A stretch of 64,000 nt of DNA from Lachnospiraceae bacterium (GCA_021628825.1 JAJXRY010000001.1:1364001-1428000); one strand, 5' to 3'. Shown: positions 1-9,284, numbered from the stretch's first letter. Notes: a model not told the origin generated them from the sequence alone. Program-made: numbers and translations.

Positions 1-372
1 ACATCCGTTATGAGGTACCGGTGTTACGTCTCTGATGCTTGTAACATCAATTCCACATGCATTTAATGCACGGATTGCTGCTTCACGTCCTGAACCGGGT
101 CCCTTAACAAATACGTCTACTGTCTTTAAGCCGTGTACAATAGCAGCCTTTGCTGCTGTTTCAGCTGCCATCTGTGCAGCATAAGGAGTAGATTTCTTTG
201 AACCTCTAAATCCCAGACCACCAGCAGTTGCCCATGAAAGAGCATTTCCTTCATTATCTGTCAATGTAACAATTGTATTGTTAAAAGAGGACTGAATATG
301 TGCCTGTCCATGTTCAACGTTTTTCTTGACACGTTTTTTTGTCACTTTTTTCGTAACTTTTTTTGCTGCCAT
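1..372 (-). CDS. rpsK: 30S ribosomal protein S11 (uS11), C-terminus cut by window edge
   Basis: S11 of the platform of the small subunit, which binds the 3' end region of 16S rRNA. The readable 124 residues begin with a lysine-rich tail and contain the family core ([42 protein letters not shown]) and end in VTPVPHNGC, so only the last few residues (usually RPPKRRRV-like) lie outside the window. The start at 372 is the only ATG that gives the usual N-terminus. It follows rpsM by 57 bases, with no terminator between them. The three A runs at the start are of the right length, so this copy is not frameshifted. Confidence 0.97.
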   Translation of the reverse strand, partial: MAAKKVTKKVTKKRVKKNVEHGQAHIQSSFNNTIVTLTDNEGNALSWATAGGLGFRGSKKSTPYAAQMAAETAAKAAIVHGLKTVDVFVKGPGSGREAAIRALNACGIDVTSIRDVTPVPHNGC

Positions 373-429
373 CTAAACTAACCTACTTTCTTTCAAAAAT
401 TAATTTTACAGTGCTACTACATTACCAAC

Positions 430-798
430 TTATTTCTTCTTGTTAGCAACAGTACGCTTGGGACCTTTACGGGTTCTTGCGTTGGTCTTAGTTTTCTGAC
501 CACGTACAGGAAGTCCCTTTCTATGACGGATTCCTCTGTAGCAGCCAATTTCCTGAAGTCTCTTGATGTTCATGGCAACTTCTCTTCTTAAGTCACCTTC
601 TACCATGTACTCAGCGTCGATTACTTCGCTGATTCTCTTAACTTCGTCGTCAGTCAACTCTCTTACACGGGTATCCGGATTAACCTGTGCCTTCTCAAGA
701 ATCTTCGCAGCGCTTACTCTTCCGATTCCATAAACATAAGTTAAGCCGATTTCTACACGCTTTTCTCTAGGTAAGTCAACACCTGCAATACGAGCCAT
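430..798 (-). CDS. rpsM: 30S ribosomal protein S13 (uS13)
   Basis: S13 of the small-subunit head, which contacts the P-site tRNA and forms bridges to the large subunit. 122 residues, the usual length, with the N-terminal [20 protein letters not shown], the helix-two-turn-helix region and the basic C-terminal tail ([20 protein letters not shown]). It is uninterrupted. A ribosome binding site (GGAGGAAAAG) lies just before the ATG. It is the first gene after a roughly 300-base structured stretch that separates it from rpmJ, which is unusual because these genes are normally almost adjacent. Confidence 0.98.
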   Translation of the reverse strand: MARIAGVDLPREKRVEIGLTYVYGIGRVSAAKILEKAQVNPDTRVRELTDDEVKRISEVIDAEYMVEGDLRREVAMNIKRLQEIGCYRGIRHRKGLPVRGQKTKTNARTRKGPKRTVANKKK

Positions 799-1095
799 TT
801 ACTTTTCCTCCATTTTCTTGTATGAATTCTTCATACTTCATACATTGATACTAATTGATTGGGGCTTACCGCCCAATCGGACGTTTCCGATCTTACGCAA
901 ATCACGTGACCTGGTCCTTTGTGGCCACTGCGACACAAATCTCATCGCAAACCTGCGAATCAAGAAGTAATCTACTTAAGGCTCCTTGGAACAATTTATA
1001 TACAAATCAGTGCGCTATGGCACTGCAGCCGCTTCATATACAAATAGACAAGAATCCTCCTACATCTCACATCTCAATTCATGATATGCAGCAGA
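799..1095 (-). promoter_or_regulatory. Structured leader RNA between rpmJ and rpsM (candidate r-protein autoregulatory element)
   Basis: No convincing coding frame exists here on either strand. Read on the minus strand, the RNA shows several hairpins: CAGTGC-CATA-GCGCACTG (near 1012-1030), CGCA-GGTT-TGCG (near 940-955), ATCGGA-AACG-TCCGAT followed directly by GATTGGG-CGGTAAGC-CCCAATC (near 863-900). The two last hairpins sit about 65-90 bases upstream of the rpsM start. The place, in front of S13-S11 (and, by synteny, S4), is where S4 acts in the alpha operon of other bacteria. The link to S4 or another r-protein is an inference. Confidence 0.55.
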
Positions 1096-1214
1096 TTATC
1101 CCTGTCTCTGTTTGTGCTTCGGATTCTCACAGATAACTCTGATACGTCCTTTTTCTCTTGATGATTTTTGCATTTTTTTCGCAAATCGGTTTTTACTGAT
1201 GATCTAACCTTCAT
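1096..1214 (-). CDS. rpmJ: 50S ribosomal protein L36 (bL36), frameshifted by homopolymer errors
   Basis: L36 is a small zinc-ribbon protein of the large subunit. From ATG at 1214 the reading is MKVRSSVK and then leaves frame. Four T runs on the plus strand are too long compared with the family: five for four near 1149, five for four near 1165, seven for five near 1173, five for four near 1189. Removing these five bases gives exactly 38 codons (37 residues) with the zinc ligands C-x2-C, C and H and the ending ICENPKHKQRQG. A good ribosome binding site (GAAAGGAGGGC) precedes the start. Since L36 is conserved and the repair is exact, I take this as sequence error, not a lost gene. Confidence 0.9.
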
Positions 1215-1248
1215 GTTAAGCCCTCCTTTCAAAAAAAGACCGTTTTAC

Positions 1249-1277
1249 ATTATAGCATCTTATATATCGAAATGCAA
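1249..1277 (-). promoter_or_regulatory. Sigma-A-type promoter in front of rpmJ-rpsM-rpsK
   Basis: On the minus strand TTGCAT (1272-1277), a 17-base spacer and a perfect TATAAT (1249-1254). Transcription would start near 1241, about 27 bases upstream of the rpmJ start codon. A 12-base palindrome (CAGCCCGGGCTG) lies just upstream, after the infA stop. This suggests that the alpha-operon genes are transcribed at least partly on their own and not only by read-through from the spc operon. Confidence 0.75.
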
Positions 1278-1331
1278 GTACTAATTTCTTTGCATTTTGA
1301 TACCGTTTCACAGTACAGCCCGGGCTGCAAT

Positions 1332-1551
1332 TTATTTATCTCTCCAGATAATTCTTCCCTTACTTAAATCGTACGGAGAAAGTTCCAGTGTTACCTTATC
1401 TCCGGGAAGAATACGGATAAAGTTCTGTCTTAACTTGCCACTGATGTGTGCAAGTACTCTGTGTCCATTTTCCAGTTCTACCTGAAACATGGTATTCGGA
1501 AGTTTCTCCACAACAGTTCCTTCAATTTCGATTACATCGGCTTTTAGACAT
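1332..1551 (-). CDS. infA: Translation initiation factor IF-1, one-base frameshift
   Basis: IF-1 is an S1-like OB-fold protein that binds the A site of the 30S subunit. After ATG TCT the run of A is four instead of three (1542-1545), so the native frame is lost at codon 3; one base less gives 73 codons (72 residues) with [40 protein letters not shown] and the normal end GRIIWRDK. The start overlaps the end of the KOW-domain gene by eight bases. It ends about 80 bases before the next promoter. Confidence 0.93.
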
Positions 1552-1816
1552 GCGCTACCTCCTTATTTCTGCATTTAATCGCTGCTTTAATTTCTTCATT
1601 ATTAATAGGTTGCTGATTTTTTTGATTTTTAATTACAAGGTCTTCATTAAGCCCCGTCTTTACAAGCTGTATATGCTTCTTCTTTTTCTTTTTGGGGGAT
1701 TCGATGGGTTTCAGCCTTCCATCTGCAAGTAATACCGAATCTCCTTCTTCTTTTAAAATCACATACATCTGCCCCTGATCATGGCCTGCTTTCGAAACGG
1801 CAAACATTCCCAGCAT
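1544..1816 (-). CDS. KOW-domain RNA-binding protein (L14e/YmxH-like position)
   Basis: A 90-residue basic protein with an N-terminal KOW-like strand ([20 protein letters not shown]) followed by a charged tail that is rich in lysine. Short KOW proteins of this kind are commonly found between map and infA in Clostridia; they resemble archaeal/eukaryotic L14e in the first 40 residues, but their role in translation is not established. The ATG at 1816 has a GGAG nine bases upstream that overlaps the end of map. The gene overlaps infA by eight bases. The frame looks intact, although the stretch around residues 60-70 could hide a compensated error. Confidence 0.82.
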   Translation of the reverse strand: MLGMFAVSKAGHDQGQMYVILKEEGDSVLLADGRLKPIESPKKKKKKHIQLVKTGLNEDLVIKNQKNQQPINNEEIKAAIKCRNKEVAHV

Positions 1817-1828
1817 TGCATCGGTCTC

Positions 1829-2599
1829 CTATTCCATATGATAGGAAGGAAGCGTCAGAATTTCCGGCGCGCCTTCGGTGATCAGTATCGTATTTTCATA
1901 GTGTGCGGATAATGATCCATCCATGGTAACTACCGTCCAGTCATCGTCCGCCCAGGCTACTTCATAGCCGCCGATATTAATCATCGGCTCAATGGCAAGC
2001 GTCATTCCCGGACGAAGCTTAATTCCTCTTCTCCACTGGTGGTAATTGGGAATCGATGGATCCTCGTGAAGGTGTGTACCGATTCCGTGGCCCACAAGCT
2101 GTCTGACCACTCCGTATCCCCGCTTCCTACAATAGTCATCAATCGCATTGGAGATGTCGTGAAGATGATTGCCTGCCCGTGCGAACTTAATTCCTTCAAA
2201 GAAGCTCTGTCTGGTTACTTCGATCAGATCTGCTGCTTCCCTTACTGATGTTTCCAACCGGATAGGTTCTTGCCGCATCGGAATGATAACCTTCATATAT
2301 GAGACCGGCATCCAGACTTACGATATCGCCGTCCTGTAACACTCTCTTATCCGAAGGGATTCCATGAACCACTTCATCGTTTACAGAAACGCAGATCGAA
2401 GCCGGATATCCGTCATAATTTAAGAAATTGGGAATCCCGCCATACTCACGGATGAGCTGGTCGCCAAGCTGGTTGATCTCAGCCGTGGTAATTCCCGGCT
2501 TTATGATCTTCTCCATCCCGTCAAAAAAACGAGGGAAAGCAGACGACAGGATTCACGCATTAATTCAATTTCATGTGCTGATTTAATCGTAACTGCCAT
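1829..2599 (-). CDS. map: Type I methionine aminopeptidase, two frameshifts
   Basis: Removes the N-terminal methionine from nascent proteins; a two-metal pita-bread enzyme. All ligands are visible: the substrate-side H in VVHGIPSDK, the two D in SLDAG and YHSDAA, H in GHGIGTHLHEDP, E in AIEPMI and E in YENTILIT. The start at 2599 gives MAVTIKSAHEIELMRE. The frame is lost twice: a run of seven A at 2522-2528 where five fit, and GGG for GG at 2239-2241. With these three bases removed the gene has 256 codons. It lies three bases downstream of adk and 12 bases upstream of the KOW gene, so it is part of the same transcript. Confidence 0.95.
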
Positions 2600-2602
2600 T
2601 GT

Positions 2603-3244
2603 TTAACCTAAAATTGCAACGATTGCTGCAAATACATCTTTCATATCTACGGTTCCGTCAACGCTCTTTAAGATTCCCTTTGCATTGTAGAAATCAATTA
2701 AGGGCTGTGTCTGCTTATGATAAACATCCAGACGGTTCTTTACGGTTTCCGGCTTATCATCGTCACGAAGGACAAGGGGCTGTCCGCATACGTCACAGAT
2801 TCCTTCTTTCTTCGGAGGAATGTGTACCATATGATAAGTAGCTCCGCAGGAAAGACATGCACGTCTTCCACCCATACGGTTGATGATGTTTTCATCCGGA
2901 ACGTCAACATTAATTGCATAGTCGATCTTATCATTGATCTCATTTAAAGCCTTGTCAAGAACTTCTGCCTGGGGAATGGTTCTCGGGAAACCATCCAGAA
3001 CGTAACCGTTCTTGCAGTCATCCTTTGCTACACGGTCAAGAAGAATCTTGACGGTTAATTCATCGGGAACAAGCTGTCCCTGATCCATATATTTTTTCGC
3101 TTCCATACCAAGTTCGGTACCTTCCTTGATGTTTGCACGGAAGATATCTCCTGTAGAAATGTGTGGAACGCCGTATTTTTCTGCAATCATTTTGGCCTGT
3201 GTGCCTTTACCTGCACCAGGTGCACCTAACATAATAACCTTCAT
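2603..3244 (-). CDS. adk: Adenylate kinase with zinc-type LID
   Basis: Interconverts ATP + AMP and 2 ADP. 213 residues from MKVIMLGAPGAGKG (P-loop at residues 7-15). The LID domain carries four cysteines (CLSCGATYHM and CDVCGQP) as in Gram-positive zinc-binding adenylate kinases, and the conserved DGFPRT follows the core. An in-frame ATG lies a few codons upstream, but the start at 3244 gives the family N-terminus. The gene is intact and sits between secY and map as in most Firmicutes. Confidence 0.97.
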   Translation of the reverse strand: MKVIMLGAPGAGKGTQAKMIAEKYGVPHISTGDIFRANIKEGTELGMEAKKYMDQGQLVPDELTVKILLDRVAKDDCKNGYVLDGFPRTIPQAEVLDKALNEINDKIDYAINVDVPDENIINRMGGRRACLSCGATYHMVHIPPKKEGICDVCGQPLVLRDDDKPETVKNRLDVYHKQTQPLIDFYNAKGILKSVDGTVDMKDVFAAIVAILG

Positions 3245-3311
3245 ACTATTAACCATGCCTTTCTGCATTGTAAAAATGAGTCCAAAAACGTATTTTTAAA
3301 AACAGCAATAT

Positions 3312-3349
3312 AGAGGCATAGGGGAAGCAGACGCTTCCCTTGCACCTCT
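3312..3349 (-). terminator. Strong hairpin between secY and adk (possible attenuator)
   Basis: Stem GGGAAGC-AGAC-GCTTCCC with an outer AGAGG/CCTCT pairing. On the minus strand it is followed after a few bases by TATATTGCTGTTTTT. The 120-base secY-adk gap is the longest in the spc part, so the hairpin may end part of the transcripts or guide processing. Confidence 0.5.
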
Positions 3350-3364
3350 AATTATCATTACTTA

Positions 3365-4691
3365 CTAATCATTTAAAAATCCCTTGTAGTTACGGACAAG
3401 CATCTGGGATTCTACCTGTTTCATTGTCTCTAAGATAACGCTGACAATGATGATCAGGCTTGTTCCGCCAAAGGATACCTGTGCGCCAAATATACCATTA
3501 AAGATAAAGGGAATGACACACACGATTGTAAGGCCAACCGCGCCAATGAATACGATGTAATTTAAAATCTTTGTCAGATAATCACTCGTCGGCTTACCGG
3601 GACGGATACCCGGAATAAATCCACCGGACTTCTTCATGTTCTCTGCAATTTCCAAAGGATTAAAGGTAATGGAGGTATAGAAGTAAGCAAAAAAAGATTA
3701 CTAATGCAATATATACCACCAATCCAATGGAGTAAACCGGCTCTTTGGGATTGCACCAGTTACTGGAGCTTAATCCACGAAGCACATGTCCCCAGAAACC
3801 TGTTCCCTGAATTCCGAAGAAGCTGCAAATCACTACCGGAAGCTGCATCAGTGAAGATGCAAAGATAATCGGAATAACACCGGAAGTATTTACCTTTAAC
3901 GGAATACAGGAGGACTGACCTCCTACGGTCTTTCTTCCCTGTATTTTCTTTGCATACTGTACAGGGATCTTACGTGTTCCGCCGTTCAGGATGATAACCA
4001 GAACAACCACTGCAACGATTACTGCGATAATAACCAGTGCAGCAACGACACGTACGGCAATCGGCTTGCCTTCAACAAGTACAAAAGTCTTAAACAACTG
4101 GGAAATATCCTGCGGAATTCTGGAAATAATGTTGATAACCAATACAATGGAAATACCATTTCCGATTCCGCGTTCCGTGATCTGCTCTCCAACCCACATT
4201 AAGAACGCGCTACCTGCAGTCAATGTTGCAACAATGGTAATCACATTCAATGCATTCTTAGAATCCAGCATACCGCCGTTCCAGAAAGCAAATGCCATGG
4301 CAGCGGATTCAATTAAAGCAAGTCCGACTGTCACATAACGGGTGATTGCAACGATCTTCTTTCTTCCATCTTCGCCGTCCTTCTGCATTTCCTCTAACTT
4401 CGGAATTGCAATCGTAAGCAACTGCATAATAATGGAAGATGTGATGTACGGGGTAATGTTCAATGCCAGTATGGACATGTTCTCAAACGAACCACCCGTA
4501 ATCGCGCTCAGGAACCCTGAGGAATCAGCCGCACCAACCTTCTGCTGAAACCAGTTTGCAAATTCTTCAATACGAATTCCCGGCACGGGAAGCTGTGATC
4601 CGAAACGAATCACAACCAGCATGCCAAGTGTAAATAAAATCTTGTTTCTGAGTTCCTTAATCTTAAAAACGTTTTTGAGTGTTGTAAGCAT
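3365..4691 (-). CDS. secY: Protein translocase subunit SecY, one-base frameshift near the C-terminus
   Basis: The channel subunit of the Sec translocon, with ten membrane helices. The first 340 residues read in one frame from [17 protein letters not shown]; then a run of seven T (minus strand, plus-strand A at 3689-3695) where six fit ends the frame in helix 8. The remainder (TSITFNPLEIAENMKKSGGF, GIRPGKPT and the last helices ending in NYKGFLND) continues in the neighbouring frame. The repaired protein has about 441 residues. A break here would be lethal, so it is taken as an error. The start shares one base with the rplO stop. Confidence 0.96.
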
Positions 4692-5134
4692 TACATCACC
4701 TCTGCAGTTCCACCAATAGCTTCGATTTTCTCTTTAGCAGATGCACTGAAGGCATTTGCCTTAACGGTAAGCTTCTTGGTTAATTCTCCGTTTCCAAGGA
4801 TCTTAACACCATCTCTGGGATTCTTGATGATACCGGCTGCGATTAATGCATCTACATCTACAACAGCTCCATCTTCAAATCTGTCATTGAGTAAGCCTAA
4901 GTTAACACTAACGATTTCCAAATGACTCGGGCACTTGAAGCCTCTCTTCGGAATACGTCTGTACAAAGGCATCTGACCACCTTCAAAACCCGGTCTGGGT
5001 GCACCTGAACGAGCCTTCTGACCCTTGTGACCCTTACCAGCTGTCTTACCATTACCTGAACCGTGTCCACGACCTCTTCTAAAATTATCACTATGTGTAG
5101 AACCTTCTGCAGGTCTTAAATTTGATAATTCCAT
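4691..5134 (-). CDS. rplO: 50S ribosomal protein L15 (uL15)
   Basis: 147 residues, with the glycine- and arginine-rich N-terminal extension that threads into the 23S rRNA ([20 protein letters not shown]) and the folded C-terminal half. Intact. It follows rpmD by 22 bases after the rpmD end is corrected; the overlap seen in the raw frames is false. Precedes secY with a one-base overlap, the conserved spc-operon arrangement. Confidence 0.97.
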   Translation of the reverse strand: MELSNLRPAEGSTHSDNFRRGRGHGSGNGKTAGKGHKGQKARSGAPRPGFEGGQMPLYRRIPKRGFKCPSHLEIVSVNLGLLNDRFEDGAVVDVDALIAAGIIKNPRDGVKILGNGELTKKLTVKANAFSASAKEKIEAIGGTAEVM

Positions 5135-5156
5135 GCTCCTGACACCTCCTTATCTA

Positions 5157-5346
5157 TTATACTTCTTCTACTTTTTATTAAATGTCTGATCTGCTGAATC
5201 TGGCCTCTTGTAGCCGCATTGTCCGGCAGTGTAATGCTCTTGTTCAGCTTTCTAAGTCCCATAGATTCAACAGTAGCTCTGTGTTTAGGAACTGCTCCGA
5301 TAGGAGATTTTACTAATGTGATCTTTAACATTTTCTGTTCTGCCAT
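5157..5346 (-). CDS. rpmD: 50S ribosomal protein L30 (uL30), frameshift in the last codons
   Basis: The L30 core LKITLVKSPIGAVPKHRATV and LPDNAATRGQIQQIRHL is clear. After HLIK a run of five A (plus-strand T at 5172-5176) replaces four, and the frame runs on to 76 residues into rplO. With one base less the protein ends HLIKVEEV at 5157, giving 62 residues, the normal size of L30. Thirteen bases after rpsE. Confidence 0.93.
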
Positions 5347-5359
5347 CGTTTATTCCCTC

Positions 5360-5869
5360 CTATGCCATAACTTCTTCTAATGATTTACCACGATTCTTAG
5401 CTACTGCTTCAGGTGTCTTAAGTTCGCTTAAGCCGGCGATTGTAGCAAGTACTACGTTCTGCTTGTTGTTGGAGCCAAGGGACTTTGTACGGATGTTCTT
5501 GATTCCGGCAAGCTCGCAGACGATACGTGCAGGACCGCCTGCGATGATACCGGTACCTTCCGGAGCCTTCTTTAACAGAACGGAAGCAGAACCGAACTTA
5601 CCAATAAAATCATGTGTAATACTCATATTTTCGTCTGTTGCAACGGAAACCAGATTCTTGATAGCATCTTCTTTTCCTTTACGGATAGCTTCAGGGATTT
5701 CTGTTGCCTTTCCAAGACCTGCACCAACATGGCCGTTCATGTCTCCAACTACCACTAAAGCTGTAAAACGCATGTTACGTCCACCTTTAACAACCTTAGT
5801 TACACGCTTGATGGTAACAACTTTTTCTGTTAATTCCATGTTGCTGACATCGATGATTGTCTTTCTCAT
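5360..5869 (-). CDS. rpsE: 30S ribosomal protein S5 (uS5)
   Basis: 169 residues, intact. N-terminal double-stranded-RNA-binding-like domain ([20 protein letters not shown]) and the C-terminal ribosomal S5 fold ([20 protein letters not shown]). S5 lines the mRNA entry tunnel and affects decoding accuracy. Sixteen bases separate it from the repaired rplR. Confidence 0.98.
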   Translation of the reverse strand: MRKTIIDVSNMELTEKVVTIKRVTKVVKGGRNMRFTALVVVGDMNGHVGAGLGKATEIPEAIRKGKEDAIKNLVSVATDENMSITHDFIGKFGSASVLLKKAPEGTGIIAGGPARIVCELAGIKNIRTKSLGSNNKQNVVLATIAGLSELKTPEAVAKNRGKSLEEVMA

Positions 5870-5885
5870 GTACGTTTCTCCCTTC

Positions 5886-6256
5886 CTAGAAATTCAAGCC
5901 AGCTTCTCTGGCTGCTTCAGCTAATGCTGCTATCTTACCTGGTATATAAAGCCGCCTCTGTCAAAAACAACGGTATCAATACCCTTTTCAATTGCTCTCT
6001 TAGCGATTACTGTTCCTAAATATGCTGCTGCATCAACGTTATTGGTCTTCTCCAGCTCTGCCTTAACTGCCTTCTCGGTAGTGGATGCAGAAACTAAAGT
6101 ATTTCCAACGGTATCATCAATAATTTGAGCATACATATGATTATTGCTTCTGAATACGGAAAGACGAGGTCTTTCAGCTGTACCGCTAAAACGGTTACGT
6201 ATTTTCATGTGTTTTTTTAACACGTACATCTTGTCTTGACTTTTTTTACTAACCAT
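5886..6256 (-). CDS. rplR: 50S ribosomal protein L18 (uL18), three run-length errors
   Basis: L18 binds 5S rRNA. The middle ([20 protein letters not shown]) is normal. At the C-terminus the frame ends at QVR because one G is missing (near 5942); with GGG the protein continues [17 protein letters not shown] to a stop at 5886, giving 123 residues. Near the N-terminus seven A replace five and, 27 bases later, seven replace six; the two cancel (+3), so the frame stays open but residues 6-14 read SQDKMYVLK instead of SRQDVRVK. The open frame therefore contains a false segment. Confidence 0.92.
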
Positions 6257-6273
6257 CTTTATACTCTCCTTAT

Positions 6274-6816
6274 CTATTTCTTACCAGTCTTACCAACTTT
6301 ACGTCTGATTGTTTCATCAGCATACTTAATACCCTTGCCCTTGTAAGGTTCAGGTCTTCTCTTATCTCTGATTTCAGCTGCGTATTGGCCAACTTTTTCT
6401 TTATCAATACCCTTGACAATAATGATGTTCTGTCCGTCAAGAACGGTTTCAATACCTTCCGGATCAACCATCTCTACCGGATGGGAATATCCTAAGGATA
6501 AGGTTAACTTCTTGCCAGCCTTGGCTGCTCTGTAACCAACACCATTTACTTCAAGTTCTTTTGTATAACCTTCTGTTACACCAACTACCATGTTGTTGAT
6601 CAGTGTTCTGGTTAAACCATGTAAAGATTTCATCTTCTTTAAATCATTGGGTCTGCTAACGGTGATCTCAGCACCTTCTACCTTGATCTCCATCTCTGCA
6701 GGAAGCACTCTCTCAAGTGTTCCCTTTGGTCCCTTTACAGTCACTTTATTATTTTCTGCAACTTCTACAGTTACGCCTGCAGGAATCGCGATTGGCATTC
6801 TTCCTATACGTGACAT
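6274..6816 (-). CDS. rplF: 50S ribosomal protein L6 (uL6)
   Basis: 180 residues with the two repeated L6 domains; starts [15 protein letters not shown] and has the conserved C-terminal signature [14 protein letters not shown]6 lies near the GTPase centre and the sarcin-ricin loop. Intact, 17 bases upstream of rplR. Confidence 0.98.
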   Translation of the reverse strand: MSRIGRMPIAIPAGVTVEVAENNKVTVKGPKGTLERVLPAEMEIKVEGAEITVSRPNDLKKMKSLHGLTRTLINNMVVGVTEGYTKELEVNGVGYRAAKAGKKLTLSLGYSHPVEMVDPEGIETVLDGQNIIIVKGIDKEKVGQYAAEIRDKRRPEPYKGKGIKYADETIRRKVGKTGKK

Positions 6817-6860
6817 GCCCGTACCTCCTATATTTTACTATTAATTATAGTTACCATTGC

Positions 6861-7262
6861 TTACCAGATGTAAGCTAATACTTCTCCACCAACCTGAAGC
6901 TCTCTTGCTTTCTTATCGGTTACAACACCCTGGTTTGTAGAGATGATTGCAATACCTAAGCCGCCGAGTACTCTGGGAAGTTCATCCTTGCCTGCGTAAA
7001 TACGAAGACCGGGCTTACTGATTCTCTTTAAGCCGCTGATGATCTTTTCATTTCTGTCAGCACCATACTTCAGAGTGATGCGGATGGTCTTGAAGTTCCC
7101 TTCATCGATCAGATCGTATTTCTTAATGTAGCCTTCTTCCAATAAGATGTCAGCAATAGCAAGTTTCATCTTGGAAGAGGGAACGTCTACTGTATCATGT
7201 TTTGCAGTATTTGCATTACGGATTCTTGTAAGCATATCTGCAATAGGATCGCTCATTGTCAT
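6861..7262 (-). CDS. rpsH: 30S ribosomal protein S8 (uS8)
   Basis: 133 residues, intact: [18 protein letters not shown] at the start and the C-terminal signature [21 protein letters not shown]8 binds the central domain of 16S rRNA and, in enteric bacteria, represses the spc operon; no S8-like mRNA site is evident here. 23 bases after rpsN. Confidence 0.98.
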   Translation of the reverse strand: MTMSDPIADMLTRIRNANTAKHDTVDVPSSKMKLAIADILLEEGYIKKYDLIDEGNFKTIRITLKYGADRNEKIISGLKRISKPGLRIYAGKDELPRVLGGLGIAIISTNQGVVTDKKARELQVGGEVLAYIW

Positions 7263-7285
7263 TTTCTTTCTTCCTCCTTAATATT

Positions 7286-7471
7286 TTACCAACTAGCCTT
7301 TTTGACTCCAGGAATCTGGCCCTTATATGCTAATTCACGGAAACATACTCTGCAAATTCCGTATTTTCTTAAAACAGAGTGGGGACGTCCACAGATTCTA
7401 CAACGAGTATATTCTCTCGTAGAGAACTTCGGAGTACGCTGCTGTTTAATCTTCATAGATGTTTTAGCCAT
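7286..7471 (-). CDS. rpsN: 30S ribosomal protein S14 type Z (zinc-binding, short form)
   Basis: 61 residues, the short zinc form, with C-x2-C (CRICGRP) and C-x2-C (CRVCFRE). The C-terminus [11 protein letters not shown] is typical. Being inside the spc operon, this is the main zinc-dependent copy; a zinc-free paralogue, if any, is not in the window. Confidence 0.98.
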   Translation of the reverse strand: MAKTSMKIKQQRTPKFSTREYTRCRICGRPHSVLRKYGICRVCFRELAYKGQIPGVKKASW

Positions 7472-7503
7472 ATGCTATTTTACCTCCTTCCAGATCAACG
7501 GCC

Positions 7504-8043
7504 TTACTTTTCGAAAGGCATGTTAAATAATCTTAACAGTTCACGTGCTTCTTCATCGGTCTTAGCGGTTGTAACGAAGATAATATCCATACCTCTAACC
7601 TTGTCAACCTTATCGTACTCGATTTCAGGGAAGATGATCTGCTCCTTGATACCAAGTGCATAATTACCTCTTCCATCAAATGCGTTGGGGTTAACACCTC
7701 TAAAGTCACGTACACGAGGTAATGCAAGATTGATTAAGCGGTCTGCGAAATCATACATCTTTTCACCACGAAGAGTAACCTTACATCCAATGGGCATGCC
7801 TTCTCTGATTTTAAAGTTTGCAATGGAGTTCTTTGCTCTGGTTAATACAGCCTTCTGTCCGGTAATGGTTTCCATATCCTTAACAGCGCTCTCTAAAGCC
7901 TTTGCATTGTCCTTTGCTTCACCAACGCCCATGTTGATAACGATCTTATCAAGCTTAGGCACTTCCATGATGTTTTTATATCCAAACTTCTTGATCATAG
8001 CATCTACGATCTCGTCTTTATACATTTCTTTCAGTCTGCTCAC
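7504..8043 (-). CDS. rplE: 50S ribosomal protein L5 (uL5)
   Basis: 179 residues, intact. Starts [16 protein letters not shown]; family signature [17 protein letters not shown] and the C-terminal [18 protein letters not shown]5 binds 5S rRNA and the P-site tRNA side of the central protuberance. 24 bases downstream of rplX. Confidence 0.98.
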   Translation of the reverse strand: MSRLKEMYKDEIVDAMIKKFGYKNIMEVPKLDKIVINMGVGEAKDNAKALESAVKDMETITGQKAVLTRAKNSIANFKIREGMPIGCKVTLRGEKMYDFADRLINLALPRVRDFRGVNPNAFDGRGNYALGIKEQIIFPEIEYDKVDKVRGMDIIFVTTAKTDEEARELLRLFNMPFEK

Positions 8044-8067
8044 GCTTCCAGTTCTCCTTTCCTAGAA

Positions 8068-8379
8068 TTAATCAATTACGTCACCTGTTGACTTTGCAAA
8101 ACGTACCTTCTTGTCTCCGTCCATCTTGAAACCAACTCTTGTTGCTTTTCCCTTATGAACATACATAACGTTTGAAAGATCAATAGGAGCTTCCTTTTGA
8201 ATAATTCCACCATTCTGGTTCGCTGCGGAAGGCTTTGTGTGCTTGGTAACCATTCCAACGCCTTCAACAACAACCTTGCTGTTCTTAGCGTCTACGGAAA
8301 GGACCTTTCCTTCTGCACCTTTATCTTTGCCGGCGATAACCTTAACAGTATCGCCTTTTTTAATCTTTAAACTTGCCAT
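8068..8379 (-). CDS. rplX: 50S ribosomal protein L24 (uL24)
   Basis: 103 residues, intact, with an N-terminal KOW motif (KGDTVKVIAGKDKGAEGKVL). An assembly-initiator protein of the 50S subunit near the exit tunnel. Placed 12 bases after rplN. Confidence 0.97.
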   Translation of the reverse strand: MASLKIKKGDTVKVIAGKDKGAEGKVLSVDAKNSKVVVEGVGMVTKHTKPSAANQNGGIIQKEAPIDLSNVMYVHKGKATRVGFKMDGDKKVRFAKSTGDVID

Positions 8380-8391
8380 GCTTCTTCCCTC

Positions 8392-8760
8392 CTATAATAC
8401 TTCCGGAGCCAAAGAAACAATTTTCATGAACTGCTTTTCACGAAGCTCTCTGGCTACAGGTCCAAAAATACGTGTTCCTCTGGGGGTCTTATCATCTTTA
8501 ATGATAACTGCAGCATTTTCATCAAATTTAATGTAAGAACCGTCTTTACGATGTGCGCCCTTAACGGAACGAACAACAACAGCCTTTACAACGTCACCCT
8601 TCTTAACAACGCCGCCTGGTGTTGCATCTTTAACCGTAGCAACAATCACATCACCGATATTTGCATATCTTCTTGTAGATCCGCCCATAACTCTGATACA
8701 AAGGATTTCCTTAGCACCAGTGTTATCAGCAACTTTAAGTCTGCTTTCCTGTTGAATCAT
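8392..8760 (-). CDS. rplN: 50S ribosomal protein L14 (uL14)
   Basis: 122 residues, intact; [19 protein letters not shown] at the start and the central [20 protein letters not shown]. Forms an intersubunit bridge. Eighteen bases after rpsQ. Confidence 0.98.
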   Translation of the reverse strand: MIQQESRLKVADNTGAKEILCIRVMGGSTRRYANIGDVIVATVKDATPGGVVKKGDVVKAVVVRSVKGAHRKDGSYIKFDENAAVIIKDDKTPRGTRIFGPVARELREKQFMKIVSLAPEVL

Positions 8761-8778
8761 GCTAATTTTCTCCTTCCA

Positions 8779-9036
8779 TTATTTCGCTTTCTCAACGATC
8801 TCAACAAGTCTCCATCTCTTATCCTTGGATAAAGGTCTTGTTTCCATTACTTTAACTGTATCGCCAATCTGGCATTCATTGTTCTCATCATGAGCTTTTA
8901 ACTTGTAAGTATCTTTCACAATCTTCTTGTAAAGGGGATGCTTAACATGCTCTTCGATGGCAACAACGATTGTTTTGTCCATCTTATTGCTGACAACCTT
9001 ACCGGTACGTGTCTTTCTTAAATTTCTTTCTTCCAC
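8779..9036 (-). CDS. rpsQ: 30S ribosomal protein S17 (uS17)
   Basis: 85 residues with the OB-fold signature ([35 protein letters not shown]). Binds 16S rRNA early in assembly. Intact, 41 bases after rpmC. Confidence 0.98.
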   Translation of the reverse strand: MEERNLRKTRTGKVVSNKMDKTIVVAIEEHVKHPLYKKIVKDTYKLKAHDENNECQIGDTVKVMETRPLSKDKRWRLVEIVEKAK

Positions 9037-9077
9037 GACTTTACGTCTCCTTTCTTTGACATTCGAACAACAATCTT

Positions 9078-9284
9078 TTAAGCTTCGTTAGCTTTCTGTG
9101 TGATAACAGTCTGAATTCTTGCGATATTCTTTCTAACTTCCTTAATTCTTGCTGTGTTATCCAGCTGATTTGTTGCGTTCTGGAATCTCAAATTGAAAAG
9201 TTCTTTCTTAGCAGCTACTAAATCCTGTGCTAATTCTGCAGCTGATTTTGCTTTTAAATCTTCTACATACTTATTAGTTTTCAT
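9078..9284 (-). CDS. rpmC: 50S ribosomal protein L29 (uL29)
   Basis: 68 residues as two antiparallel helices; [18 protein letters not shown] to TQKANEA, with the signature [20 protein letters not shown]. The frame is open further upstream into rplP, but the ATG at 9284 gives the usual N-terminus and overlaps the rplP end by 11 bases, suggesting translational coupling. Located at the tunnel exit near the SRP site. Confidence 0.96.
   Translation of the reverse strand: MKTNKYVEDLKAKSAAELAQDLVAAKKELFNLRFQNATNQLDNTARIKEVRKNIARIQTVITQKANEA

Noticed and set aside
855..1136. 93-codon open frame on the plus strand between rpsM and rpmJ
   Set aside because: It runs antisense through the structured leader and into rpmJ, with no ribosome binding site and no family resemblance.
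3365..4691. Programmed frameshifting in secY, infA, map and others
   Set aside because: There is no slippery heptamer plus pseudoknot arrangement common to the sites; the changes sit in plain runs, differ in sign and size, and hit too many unrelated genes. Sequence error is simpler.
4691..5346. Overlap of rplO and rpmD
   Set aside because: It results only from the extra A in rpmD; after repair 22 bases separate the genes.
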